DNA of 64,000 nucleotides, taken from Phaonia tiefii. Lineage: Eukaryota > Arthropoda > Insecta > Diptera > Muscidae. Below, piece after piece: positions 11,600 through 21,714 of the stretch. The stretch spans positions 72,620,562 through 72,684,561 of the forward strand of contig OZ008369.1 of assembly GCA_963931995.1 (NCBI GenBank). The letters run 5' to 3'. A program made the translations under genes and the position numbers. The notes beneath the pieces were generated by a model that saw nothing but the letters and a program-made list of their open reading frames with translations, ran no database searches and was not told where the DNA came from. Numbering within the stretch: the first letter of the stretch is position 1; every line of letters begins with the position of its first letter.

Positions 11600-11691
11600 G
11601 CCTTATTCATAAAAAGTTGTGAGAGATTTGACAGACGTTTTTGTATGATAAATCGTCTCTCAAACCTTTCATATTTTTTTATGAATAAGGC
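11600..11691. mobile_element. 92-bp MITE
   Basis: Starts GCCTTATTCATAAAAA and ends with its complement; almost the whole length can fold into a hairpin. Non-coding. Confidence 0.65.
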
Positions 11692-12159
11692 CGAATGACT
11701 ATGTGTGTCTGTTTAACCTACACCCACCGAAATAAATATAAAGGCAACTCCATTTTTTGTTTTTTCCAAATGTTGTGAGAAATTTTTAAGTTTTTATTTT
11801 ATATTGTATTAGTCCTTTCAAAATTAAATACTTTTTCGCAAAAATACTATGAATATGCCTTCTTCAAGGTGAATCAACAAAAATAAACTAATTACTAGTG
11901 CGAAATATTTATAAAGACAAAAGGTTTATTTGAATATTCTAAAAAGTTTCGTCAGATATTTGATCTCCATTGTCACTAATAACTTCTACTAAGCATCTTG
12001 GCATTGAGTTTATCAACGAATGAATATGCACAAGGTCAGTTATCTTCCATTTTCTGGTATTGCTACTCTTCGATCCTTCACATTCTTCAACTGGAGTCCT
12101 GGGTGGTAAAATTGGGTAGGTAAATAGACCAGATGTTCTCGATCGGACAGAGATCAGAG

Positions 12160-12483
12160 CTAAGTACAGGCCAGTCGAGAGTTTGTATTATTTCTGGACT
12201 CCAGAAACTTTGGAATTTTCTTAGACCGATTTACTGTTGCGTTGTCCTGCTGGATGATAAATTCTGGAACACAAATTTTCTCTCCAGAATGAACTAAAAC
12301 GATATCCAATAGTAGAATATAGTACTCGGAGTCAATTCTTGTGCAAACGAAACATATTGGAATGGTTCGTCTATAACTCATACCTGCCCAAACAGTAAGG
12401 GAGCCACTGACAAAATTTCGCCGCTGATGCATAATTTTGGAAAAATCTCTGAAACGCCAATATTTATCCGAGCCAACAGGTAC
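12160..12483 (-). pseudogene. Tc1-like transposase, C-terminal piece
   Basis: The minus strand reads PVGSDKYWRFRDFSK, then GSLTVWAGMSYRRTIPI and FIIQQDNATVNRSK, the second catalytic Asp region (QQDNA) of Tc1 transposases. The first catalytic region, normally FSDEKKFNLD, is split at the insertion and decayed (FPMQKLNTD on rejoining). The frame then runs into unrelated residues before the third acidic residue. The open frame upstream of 12480 that begins MALGGG belongs to the inserted element's TIR, not to this protein. Confidence 0.6.
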
Positions 12484-12813
12484 ATTAAAGGTGTCCTCAT
12501 ATGTAGGGAGAAATTGAAACACGTTTCGATTCCAAAAACTAGGACGGATTTTTTTTCCATTTGGTCTAAGAGTAAAAGAAACACCAGTTTGGAGTTGATC
12601 GAAAATCGTTTGACCGCCGCCCAAGGCCATTCAAAGTGAAAATAGTAGTTTCAAGGCGGATTTTTTTTGTTTTTTTAATTAATTTAAGTTAAGACCACTG
12701 AATCGATTATTTACAATTATTTCCTACTGTTTTTCCGTTTCTACATCATATTACCTTTCCAACGAGCTATTGACGAAGAAAATCGGACAAAATTTGTGAA
12801 ACTTACAGCGTAA
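12484..12813. repeat. Left terminal inverted repeat of the 3.3 kb element
   Basis: Matches the complement of 15489-15804 with few mismatches. It happens to contain an open frame (MALGGGQTIF...), which is seen in both TIRs and is not Tc1 coding sequence. Confidence 0.85.
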
Positions 12814-12950
12814 AACGTAAAAGAAAATTTTTATTATTTCAATTAGCCAAAGTTAAATTATCCAAATAATTAGTTTTCAAACCAATATTACTAAAATTAT
12901 AAATTTAAATAAATTTTGAAGCATTATTATATTAGTAATCAAAATAATTT

Positions 12951-15337
12951 TTAAACTAAACAAGATTTATGATAATTCGGATGCTTTTTTCGGTAGTTTT
13001 CGATAGCTTGGAACAAAAACTGCTTCCCCTCTTCATCGTTTGTGAGTACTCGATTGAAGTCTTTCATGAATTTAACGCCTCGTTCGGCAACATCATTATC
13101 GACAAATAAATTTCGGCAAAATTCAAGCCCTTTTTGAAATTCTGCATTGCTAGCCCATGTCGACGGGTCAGAATCCAAAAATCCTGCCGATATATCGAAT
13201 CGAACGAAAAACATTTTAGTTTTGATTGACGCAAAATCACTGAGATTATACTGGGATATATTTTCTGGGTGCAATAACTTTCGGCCATCAATCAACATAA
13301 CAGCAGGAGTCTCCGATGTCAAACAACCAATCATTGCTCTCTTTTCTTCCAATGGAACACTTGAGTCGAAAAACGCCAAGGCCACAGCCTCGTGTGACAG
13401 ATACCACAGATGCGTTCCCATTTTTTCCACTATCTTGGCAGATAATGGTGCGTCGATCTGTGCATATCTGATGCAGTCCTTCATAAAATTTATGTCTTGA
13501 TTCGGACTTGCGATAGCGTTTGTGCATCCAAACCAAGCCCTGACGTACAATCGTATTATGAAAATACACACATCGCGAATACCATTCCATTGGACTTTTG
13601 ATACTTGAAACTGTTCGCGGAACAGAAAGATTTTCAGATCGTATATTGCCTTTCCCATAAAACGTGCATGGCTTGTTGGTCCAGGAGATCGAAAAGTGAT
13701 TGTAGTATCGCCAAGAAATGCCAAAACAAGTTCCAACATCTCTTTATAATCAGCTCGGCAGTGGTTTTTGGTCAATTGGTCGCGACAAAATTTTTTAATG
13801 TCATCACATTCGGAATCAGATATTGCCGAACGAACGGTAACATCTTCGAGGCCATTTTTGAATATTTTTTTGTTGATGTGTTTCCAAGCCGTTGCAAAAC
13901 GTTCGAACACAGGGACTTCCGGCGCGCTGCTTTTACCCAGCTTCAATTCAAAGACGTCTCGTAACAAAATTTCGTAAATGTGATGGCGGCATGGTAAAGG
14001 CATGAGTTCGAGGCCAGAAAATGACTGCAATAGATTACAAGCGCCGTTGTGAATGCCAGTGTTGCTTGAAGTGGTATCAAATGCCATTGCCTTTTATCAA
14101 ATTCCACTCCATTAGCAACCCGTGAACTGCTATGGCAATGTTCTCGCCAGTGGAAGACTCGAGTTTCGGAGCGCCAAGAAATTTCGAAGTGCCATTGAAG
14201 CTCACGAGGACGGCTATTCGCTCGACTTTCTCTCTACCTGTGATGTCGGGCAGCATTTTACCATCCCAATGAACTACTACGGACTGGTTACCGCTTAACT
14301 AAGTTATTTAAAAATAATAAAGTAAAATTACCCATTAACCAAGTACATACTACTATAACGAACTAAATTTAATTTACGTTTTCGATGAATTCAGCTTGAA
14401 TTTTACGGCTCTCATCTTCACGGTATGCTATTCGTTGACGGCGGACACTCGAACGATTTATGACAAGCTCTTCCACGCTGCAGTTCAATAATCCAACGGA
14501 AAATAATGCTTTAGCCATAGCGATCAAAACGTGAATTGACATCCCATCAGTTATCTTCGCTTGATCAAGAGCGCCTGCAAGTCGCGCATCAATGAAATGC
14601 TTCCGTCCTCTTTTTACGACTGGAAGATCCTCCATGTGAGTACTTTCTCTCAGTGCAACGTCACTTGGAACGTGAAAATCAGCTTCGGGCTCGTCAACTT
14701 CGTCAGCAGGGAGAGTCGCGTCGATTGCCTGCATCATTTCATCATATTTTCTTTTTCTATTTTCTTCTGCTTCCTTGCGAATCTCTGTTCTTTGTTCACG
14801 ATGTGTCAATACCACATCAACGCCAATCATTGATCCCGGCCGACCCTTCTGTCTTTGCAGTAACAAGAAAGCACGATCTTCTTCGTTTCTCATTTTGTTG
14901 AGGGCATCTGCGTGAGCGAAGTCAAATAAATCGTCCAAACCATCCACGAACGAATCTTCTGCTCTTTTTTGTGTTTCAGTGTCTCTGTCGGCATGCTTCC
15001 TAATTCCGTCCCAAGTGTTGTACATTTTTTCAATTTTTTCAATGCACCACGACTCTTGACTCATGTTAATACGTGCTTTTTGCCCAAACAACTGAACTTC
15101 TCGCAACACCATTCTGGCACTTTCTCTTTTGTTCAATCCACGAAAACGCATATGAAAAAAGAAAACTTGAAGCACTTGTCTTTTGGATGGAACTTTGGCG
15201 CCGACGATTTGGTGTTCAACTCTCCCAACCAAGAAAATATTTCGCATTGATTCATCAGCACTTCGAGTTGTTAGGGCGCCAGACATTATAAATGAATTGA
15301 AATCAAATGCAAATGCACAACAAACGCTCGGATTCAC
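12951..15337 (-). CDS. Two-exon transposase-like gene of the 3.3 kb element
   Basis: Exon 1 is 15337-14378, intron 14377-14299 (79 nt, GT-AG), exon 2 14298-12951. Exon 1 encodes SADESMRNIFLVGRVEHQIV, a basic/charged middle and a GRPGSMIGVD patch. Exon 2 opens LSGNQSVVVHWDGKMLPD, then MAFDTTSSNTGIHNGAC, LPCRHHIYEI, FMGKAIYDLKIFLFR, LWYLSHEAVALAFFDSS and NDVAERGVKFMKDFNR. The pattern HWDGK, FDTTSSNTG and a late acidic NDVAERG is compatible with an RNase H-like DDE transposase (Asp, Asp, Glu), but that is inference. A small indel near 14085-14095, between the NLIK and MAFDTT segments, breaks the frame. Otherwise exon 2 is open for 378 codons. The start may be the Met at 15337 or the internal MSGALTTRSADES. 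Confidence 0.65.
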
Positions 15338-15488
15338 ACTGAATGTATTGTACGATTCAAAGAGACAAATAAATTATTCACGTTCTACACTCTACTGTTA
15401 TGAATTCGACTGTCACGCGATGGGTGCGGCTTAAAGGTGTTCACGATAAAGTACTATTAGGTAGTATTCACCACTCTCCTAAATAACA

Positions 15489-15804
15489 AACGCTGTAAGT
15501 TTCACAAATTTTGTCCGATTTTCTTCGTCAATAGCTCGTTGGAAAGGTAATTTGATGTAGAAACGGAAAAACAGTAGGAAATAATTGTAAATAATCGTTT
15601 CAGTGGTCTTAATTTAAATTAATTAAAAAAACAAAAAAATCCCCCTTGAAACTACTATTTTCACTTTGAATGGCCTTGGGCGGCGGTCAAACGATTTTTG
15701 ATCAGCTCCAAACTGGTGTTCCTTTTACTCTTAGACCAAATGAAAAAAAAAACCGCCCTAGTTTTTGGAATCGATCAAACTTGAAATATAAGGACACCTT
15801 TAAG
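15489..15804. repeat. Right terminal inverted repeat of the 3.3 kb element
   Basis: Complement of the left repeat; ends AGGACACCTTTAAG next to the GTAC duplication. Confidence 0.85.
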
Positions 15805-15808
15805 GTAC

Positions 15809-16210
15809 ATCCGTGTTTAATTTTTGCATCGGAAACTATCACCGCTCATCCAAAAATGTGTATATTTCAGCGAATTTAGATCTGTCTAATTTTTGCATAC
15901 TTTTCCCATATGACATTTGCAAGTCGCGTTTCATTATTTGTTGAACACGACGCAACCCTGGGAGCTCAATTCAAATAATATCCTTATCGCGGAAGTTTTC
16001 TTTAACAGCAACCCTATTGATCTCTCTTTTGGTGCTGCCACTGATTAGTGGTGTCCTTCCTGGTCGTTGTGTGTTTCCATATTGGCCACCCTATTTTATA
16101 AAAGTGTCAATGCAACAGCAAGATCTTTTCAATCGCGTCGAAATTTCCCGATTGGACAGCCCTTCATCATGATAATCTTACATTTTTCCCTTTTCTTCTT
16201 TACTTAGGTA
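15809..16210 (-). pseudogene. Tc1-like transposase, N-terminal piece
   Basis: Reading the minus strand with frameshifts shows a helix-turn-helix-like segment (GLSNREISTRLKRS) and a GRTPLISGSTKREINR segment typical of the paired DNA-binding domain of Tc1 transposases. LPGLRRVQQIMKRDLQM follows. A stop codon and frame changes show it is dead. Confidence 0.6.
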
Positions 16211-16371
16211 CTTTCCTCCAGGTATTCTTTAAAAATTTTTTTAATTATACCTACTTTAATTTTAAAACAATAAAATAACAACCAAATAAAACTCACTTCT
16301 GTTTAAGTTCCTATTTACTACTGTTCGAATTAGGTTTATTTTTCATGTTGCCTTTATATATATTTCGCACC

Positions 16372-16728
16372 ACAAACAGAAAAAACAACGTCACTTTTCA
16401 TTTAACTTGTAAACGAGATCGAATGGTTACATTCTCTGACATAATATAACTAATGACACATACGAGTATATGCATTAAAATTCAACACCAAAAACCCAGT
16501 GCATTGAGAGTACCGAGAAAAATATATTGCTTTAATAATTATTTCGCCGGGTGTATAATGTAAAAAAGAACGCAATAGATTTATCAATAATGAAATATAT
16601 CCATGCTTTTACTTACAACTGATATTTTATATACATAGTATTTATTTCACATGTATGTTCAATTACATAGGTGTGTATACGCTAATTTGTTTAATTTGAG
16701 AATAATTTTTATTCGAGTTCACATTCTA
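16372..16728. other. No gene seen
   Basis: AT-rich sequence between the Tc1-like element and the next element. Confidence 0.45.
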
Positions 16729-17021
16729 AAGGGTCCGCGATATAACGTTTTTGACGTAGAATACGTCTTACCTTACGGTATGAGGAGTCATGTCAGGTTT
16801 TTATTGTTGTAATCTTTATTTCATTGAATTTGAGGAAACGGCTAGATGAATTTTTTTAAAATTTTTTTTGTAGGTAAATGAAGATGTTATCTTTCGTTTG
16901 ATATACATTTCATATTGGTTGATATATTTCTAGTATTTTAATTTCTCAAATGAAAATTGTTTAAACACATACACTCAAACATATGTGTGGTGTTTGGTTG
17001 AGTGTTTTTGGTTGCCCAACA

Positions 17022-17121
17022 TTGCTTAGGAACATGTATCTAGTAAAAAGTGAAACGAACAGCAAGCTAATGTTGCTTGGCAACATGTATCTAGTAAAAA
17101 GTGAAACAAACAGTAAGCTAA
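17022..17121. repeat. 51-bp tandem duplication
   Basis: Two adjacent copies starting TTGCTTAGGAACATGTATCT and TTGCTTGGCAACATGTATCT, with only a few differences. Confidence 0.85.
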
Positions 17122-17392
17122 CGTAATAAAGCTTTTTTGCGAAAGCTTCAATAAAGCTGTTGTAACATTAATTTTGAATTGTAAAGCGTAAAGCTTTCAC
17201 ACAACGCTCGAATGCTAATGCGAAGACTCGATAAGGTAAACCTTATTTAATATTAGGGCGGCCCTCTCAACATTCGCAGAACTTATTTCAATAAAAATAT
17301 TAATTAAAATACATAAATTAAATTAAGTTTAAAAAAATTGAACATAATATTTTTTTTAAACGGACTTGAATCAAATGCCGTTGGTAAATATA

Positions 17393-17637
17393 AAAATTAC
17401 AGCAGACAGTTGTCCGAGGCCTTCGGCCACGGACTGTCCCTGCAGTCATCCGATAAGACAGAAAACATATATAACAATAAATGATAAATAATATAAGCAA
17501 ATGAATTTATTGTTATATATGTTTTCTGTCTTATCGGATGGCGTATTCTACGTTAAACTTAATGGCCGTGTCTCTGACACAGCCTGCAGGGACAGTCCGT
17601 GGCCGAAGGCCTCGGACAACTGTCTGCTGTAATTTTT
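17393..17637. repeat. Large inverted repeat (hairpin)
   Basis: Left arm 17393-17482 and right arm 17505-17637 pair almost perfectly, for example CAGACAGTTGTCCGAGGCCT against its complement. The loop is about 22 nt. The right arm carries an extra segment of about 43 nt, including GTATTCTACGTT, which is complementary to AACGTAGAATAC-like sequence at 16755. A transcript would form a long hairpin. Confidence 0.85.
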
Positions 17638-17706
17638 TTATAGCATTTTCAACAAAAAAAAGTTATTTGGCGGACCCGGTACTTAATAACACAGTGCAAC
17701 ACGAAA

Positions 17707-18116
17707 AAAAATAACCATATACGGACACCACTACGTGATAAAAGACTAGAAAAAAAAGACCCGTGTCTCCCAATTTTTCCCAAAGTCATGCACTTTTTTT
17801 TTATGGGCCGCCAAAGATTTGGGGCCTCGGTATCAATTCGTAAAAATGTGATCATTTTCTCAGGCCCATATCTTGCAAACAGTTCAGAATTTCGATTTAC
17901 TCTCTGAGACAAAGTTGTAGCTCTTGTCATAAAGAAATTGCGAACATATAAAATCAAAAAAACTTCACCTTCCAGATCAAAATCGCAAAAAACTTAAAAA
18001 AATTCGATTTTTTTTTACCTTTTTTCCCGTGTTCAGGTCCATAGGTAGCAAACCGTTCAAAATTCAAGGAAACAATCAACCACAAAAATTTACCTAAGAT
18101 CTCAATAAACAAATTT
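17707..18116. repeat. Left long TIR of GERFH copy 2
   Basis: Complementary to 20163-20575 over about 410 bp, with small indels in the A/T runs. Confidence 0.85.
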
Positions 18117-18330
18117 CTAGAACATATAAACTTCCTAGAGATGATTCTTAACACTGTTTAGGTAGCACGCAAAAGTGAAAAATTTGCCGAAAATTTTTTA
18201 ATTTCATTTTTTTTTACCTTTTTCTCCTGTTCAGGTCCATAGGTAGCAAAAAATTAAATATGCCTGGCCAGAACCATGTGTTTGTCCAAGGGTTAACACC
18301 ATTTAGGTAGCGCTTAGGTATCACGCGATC

Positions 18331-20095
18331 ATGCACCGACAGCAGCAGCACAGGCAATGCAGTAAGCTCAGCACACGCAACAAGGCACGCAGTACACAAT
18401 ATAAAAGCGACACGACGCTCACATCGAGGCATTACACAGTGCGACGTCAACGAGTGCTCAGCGGTGAAAGTTATAAAGTGAAAGTAAAAAAAGTGAAAGT
18501 GCTACAGTATAATTCGCACACAACATTGGCAACTGACAATTTCAATATGCAGTGTGAAAATATTGATTTATTTTGCTACGTTTGCGGTCATCAAACCAGA
18601 AAAAAAACATCTACAAGATTTCAGAAGGAAAAGAATCTTTTAACTAGTGAATTCAAAAGAGCATATACATTGTTTTTCGACGAAGTGGACTTGACCGGTG
18701 AAAATTACACACCTAATACAGTGTGTCGCCAATGTTATACAATCTCATGGCATGGTTGAGTGGAGGCAGAGGTACTATGAAGTATTGTAAGCCGGTAAAC
18801 TGGATTAATCGCCCAGGTGATCATGATGCAACCAGTTGCTATGCATGCGTAAATTACACATGTCGTCTAAATCGACATTCTGAGAAGAACAAAATTTATA
18901 AAGCAACCGCAACAGCCACACTACCAGTGCTTGCACCTGAAAATTTTGTATCACCAAGGCCGCCAACTCCAGATCGAACTACCGAATTTACAGCAATGAG
19001 TACAGCAAGATTATGAGCCCCAACAGGGAAGAGATGGACCACAACTAATAACACAAATGGAAATGGATTTCATTGTGGCCATATTGGGATTATCGCAGCG
19101 ACTTGCAATATTTTTGACAGCTTTTTTAAAGCAAAGAAAACTCACACATGCTAATGTTAACTCTACGGCGTACCGCAAACGACAAGCTGAGTTTCAGATG
19201 CTCTACACTCTAAATGATGACAATTCGTTCGCTTACTGCAACGATATAAAAGCTTTGGTGGTAAAAATGGGAATGAACTACATCGCTAGTGAGTGGAGAT
19301 TATTTATTGATGGTTCTGTTTCAAGCTTGAAAGCAGTGTTGTTGCATGTGTCGAACCGAAAACCTTCCATTCCGCTAGCAATGGGTATCAACATGAAAGA
19401 AAGCTATGAAACATTGAAAGATATAATGGAAAAAAATCAAATATTACGAAAATAAATGGAAGATTTGAAGGTCATCAACATTTTACAAGGGATCATCGAT
19501 AAGGGCGGCTTCCCAAAATTCTTTTGTTTTCTTTGTAATTGGGATTCACGCTCACCTCTGAATCAATTCCAATGTAACTCGTGGAGGCCAAGAGGAAGTG
19601 TGGATGAACAAATACAACAACATAGACTGAAGAATGCACCTTTAATTGACAATACTCAAGACATCTTGCTGCCACCGCTCCACATAAAATTGGGAATTGT
19701 TAAAAAATTCATCGAAGTGGCCGTTGTAAATTGTCCAAACGCATTCGACTATTTGAAAAGCGTTTTCCCAAAGCGTAGCGATGACAAAATTAAAAAAGGT
19801 ATTGTAGTAAATTTAAAACGAATTTTTGTTCACCTAATTGTACTATTTACACTATGTTAATGTTTTCTTTTCTGTCTTTATTTTTTGTTTTCATTTAACA
19901 GGCGTACTTAATGGCCCTGACATTAGAAAGCTATTCAAGAGCAACTTTGATTCATCGCTTGATGAAAATCATTCAATGGCATGGATTTACCTTCAGCGTG
20001 TATGCACCAGAGTCTTGGGAGGGGATCGAGACGCGGACCCGGAAGCAAGAGAATGGGTGAAACATTATAAACATAATACGAATACTTTTTTTTAA
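18331..20095 (+). pseudogene. GERFH-family transposase, broken and truncated
   Basis: The N-terminal cysteine region (CYVCGHQT, VCRQCYTI) ends at 18759. The continuation (WINRPGDHDATSCYACVNYT) is in another frame from 18723. The catalytic half follows from 19057 (FAYCNDIKALV, WRLFIDGSVSSLK), a stop at 19453-19455, then CFLCNWD and LPPLHIKLGIVKKF. An intron is well supported at 19799-19901: GTATTG at the donor, TTTCATTTAACAG at the acceptor, with coding continuing GVLNGPDIRKLF. The protein stops near 20095, before the GERFH motif, so the C-terminus is deleted. Dead copy. Confidence 0.7.
19799..19901 (+). other. Intron within GERFH-family gene
   Basis: GT-AG borders with a pyrimidine-rich acceptor. 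The flanking coding segments (DDKIKKG and VLNGPDIRK) match the uninterrupted KLKAGVFDGPQIR of copy 1, where no intron is present at that position. Confidence 0.75.
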
Positions 20096-20162
20096 TATTT
20101 TTGTAATAGATAGCATAGTATCTCAATGTTGAAGTAAATAAAAAACAAATTAAATTAAAAAA

Positions 20163-20575
20163 AAATTTGTTTATTGAGATCTTAGGTAAATTTTCGTAGT
20201 TGATTGTTTCCTTGACTTTTGAACGGTTTGCTACCTATGGACCTGAACACGGGAAAAAAGGTAAAAAAAAATCGAATTTTTTTAAGTTTTTTGCGATTTT
20301 GATCTGGAAGGTGAAGTTTTTTTTGATTTTATATGTTCGCAATTTTTGTTCTTTATGACAAGAGCTACAACTTTGCCTCAGAGAGTAAATCGAAATTCTG
20401 AACGGTTTGCAAGATATGAGCCTGAGAAAATGATCACATTTTTACGAAAATGATACCGAGGCCCCAAATCTTTGGCGGCCCATAAAAAAAAAAGTGCATG
20501 ACTTTGGGAACAATTGGGAAACACGGGTCTTTTTGTTTTTAGTCTTTTATCACGTAGTGGTGTCCGTATATGGTT
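20163..20575. repeat. Right long TIR of GERFH copy 2
   Basis: Complement of 17707-18116. Confidence 0.85.
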
Positions 20576-20608
20576 ATTTTGCCATGACTTAAAAAATTAC
20601 ACACAGTG

Positions 20609-20826
20609 TAATACATACGTAGATAAATTTATTCTCTCATCTGATGTTTCATTTCACACTCTTCATCGTAGGTTTGTGGAAATGAGAGCAATTAAATTTA
20701 AAATTGTCTTACACCAGATGGAGTTACAAAATATGTTCACTTAACTCTTTCATGTCGTTTTGGTGTAGAACTGAAAAATTTAAATATATTTTGCACTTTT
20801 ATGTTGACTTTTATCGTTGGTATACA
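20609..20826 (+). repeat. Repeat family B, copy 2, left part
   Basis: Matches 3285-3500; interrupted by the Gypsy element and resumed at 26367. Confidence 0.8.
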
Positions 20827-21117
20827 TGTGGGATCAGAAGTTTAGAGGTAACAAGTGGCGAGAACAAAAAGAAGCAAGAAGGCAGTAGAAGTCGAAAGCA
20901 GCGAAGTTGCAAGAAACAAGTCGCAAACACACGAAACTAGTCTATTCGCAGCCGTGACGACGTTAAGACGTAAAGATTATCCCCGGATATTTCATCACTT
21001 ATTAGTACTCTAAAATCATTAATTAAATTGAACATTGAATTTGAACGTTTATTTGAACTTTATATTTTATATTAAATAAACTCGAAATTAAATAAAATAA
21101 CTATAATAAAACCCACA
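20827..21117 (+). repeat. 5' LTR
   Basis: Starts TGTGGGATCAGAAG, ends AATAAAACCCACA. The 3' part is AT-rich with several AATAAA words that could serve as polyadenylation signals. Confidence 0.92.
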
Positions 21118-21120
21118 AAA

Positions 21121-21140
21121 TTGGGGGCTCAACCGAAATT
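21121..21140 (+). promoter_or_regulatory. Probable primer binding site
   Basis: TTGGGGGCTCAACCGAAAT starts a few bases after the 5' LTR. The GGGGGCTC core resembles sites that pair with the 3' end of proline tRNA, but several positions differ, so the tRNA assignment is tentative. Confidence 0.5.
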
Positions 21141-21329
21141 CGTAAGAGCGGTGAAGTGTGATGAAATTGTGCTGAGTTCGCGAACGACGCGTGTACGTGT
21201 GTATGTACGGTAACATAAAGACATGATAACGTTTGCGCATAAGAACATCTGGTTGGTGATTGCGCAGTGCGGGGGAAAAGTTCCATTCGCACATTGAACA
21301 CACTTTGACGACATGTGAGTGTGCGTGTA

Positions 21330-21650
21330 GACAAAACGACGCAACGACGATAGTAGTTTCCACTAAGAGACAACGACGAGGGGAAAAGCTTCTTCTAACA
21401 AAACGACGCAACGACGGCTGGTAGAGTTTCTCATAAAACGACAACGACGAGGAGGAAAGTTTCTTCTAATAAAATACCAACAACGACGGGAGTAGTGTTT
21501 CTACCAAACGACGAGGAGAGAAATTTCTTCTATAGCAACAACAACGACGAAAGGAGATAACGACGAGAGAAGTTTTCTGTTACTTCAACGACTTCTATAG
21601 AAGTTTGCAACAACGACGAAAAAGAAGTTGGTTGGACTTTAACAACAACA
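21330..21650 (+). repeat. Degenerate tandem repeats in the Gypsy leader
   Basis: Repeated units containing ACGACGA(G/A), GAGGAAAGTTTCTTCTA and AACAACGACG, 40-60 bp apart and imperfect, lie upstream of gag. They contain no long plus-strand ORF and look like a repetitive 5' leader. Confidence 0.65.
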
Positions 21651-21714
21651 ACAAGGGTAAGAGTTTAACTACGAGAACGTCAACGTCACAAGGAGTGTAA
21701 ACGAGACGAACATC

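Larger units (their letters stand above)
12484..15804 (-). mobile_element. 3.3 kb TIR transposon with a two-exon gene, unnamed family, inserted in Tc1
   Basis: Long inverted repeats of about 330 and 316 bp (12484-12813 and 15489-15804) are bordered by the same 4 bases, GTAC (12480-12483 and 15805-15808). The GTAC lies inside Tc1-like coding sequence that is continuous across the site. Because GTAC is a palindrome, it could instead be part of the TIR. Inside is one minus-strand gene with a 79-nt intron. Similar protein sequences are known to me from arthropod and cnidarian genomes as uncharacterised repeats, but I cannot name the superfamily. Confidence 0.75.
11727..16371 (-). mobile_element. 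Tc1-like transposon, split by a younger element
   Basis: Outer ends are inverted repeats of the form CGAAATAAATATAAAGGCAAC (left near 11728, right near 16350-16370). A further related block, GCGAAATATTTATAAAGACA, lies at 11901. The transposase is on the minus strand in two pieces, about 16210-15809 and 12483-12160, separated by the 3.3 kb insertion at 12484-15804. Across the insertion the reading joins if one copy of the duplicated GTAC is kept. Confidence 0.7.
16729..17679. mobile_element. Non-autonomous element with mariner-type ends
   Basis: Left end AAGGGTCCGCGATATAACG and right end the complement of CCGGGTCCGCCAAATAACTT, each next to TA (16727-16728 and 17680-17681). The ends are the same type as those of the DD41D mariner at 51236-55435. 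No transposase remains; the interior carries a 51-bp tandem duplication and a large hairpin. Confidence 0.7.
17697..20600 (+). mobile_element. GERFH-family TIR transposon, copy 2, with long TIRs
   Basis: Inverted repeats of about 410 bp (about 17707-18116 and 20163-20575) enclose a plus-strand gene related to the element at 3-2295. The 8-mer ACACAGTG occurs at 17689-17696 and 20601-20608 and is a candidate target duplication, but the outermost 20 bases of the two ends do not match well, so the borders are tentative. The segment 18190-18250 is a partial direct copy of the TIR. The right flank continues into repeat family B, which it interrupts or abuts. Confidence 0.7.

Noticed and set aside
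15670..15879. Plus-strand ORF beginning MALGGGQTIFDQL
   Set aside because: The same frame occurs inverted at 12630; both lie inside the long TIRs of the 3.3 kb element, so this is a repeat, not a gene.
17689..17696. ACACAGTG next to the GERFH copy 2 element as a possible recombination-signal heptamer
   Set aside because: It is repeated directly, not inverted, at 20601-20608, which fits a target duplication. No nonamer-like block stands 12 or 23 bp away with a Transib-type protein inside.
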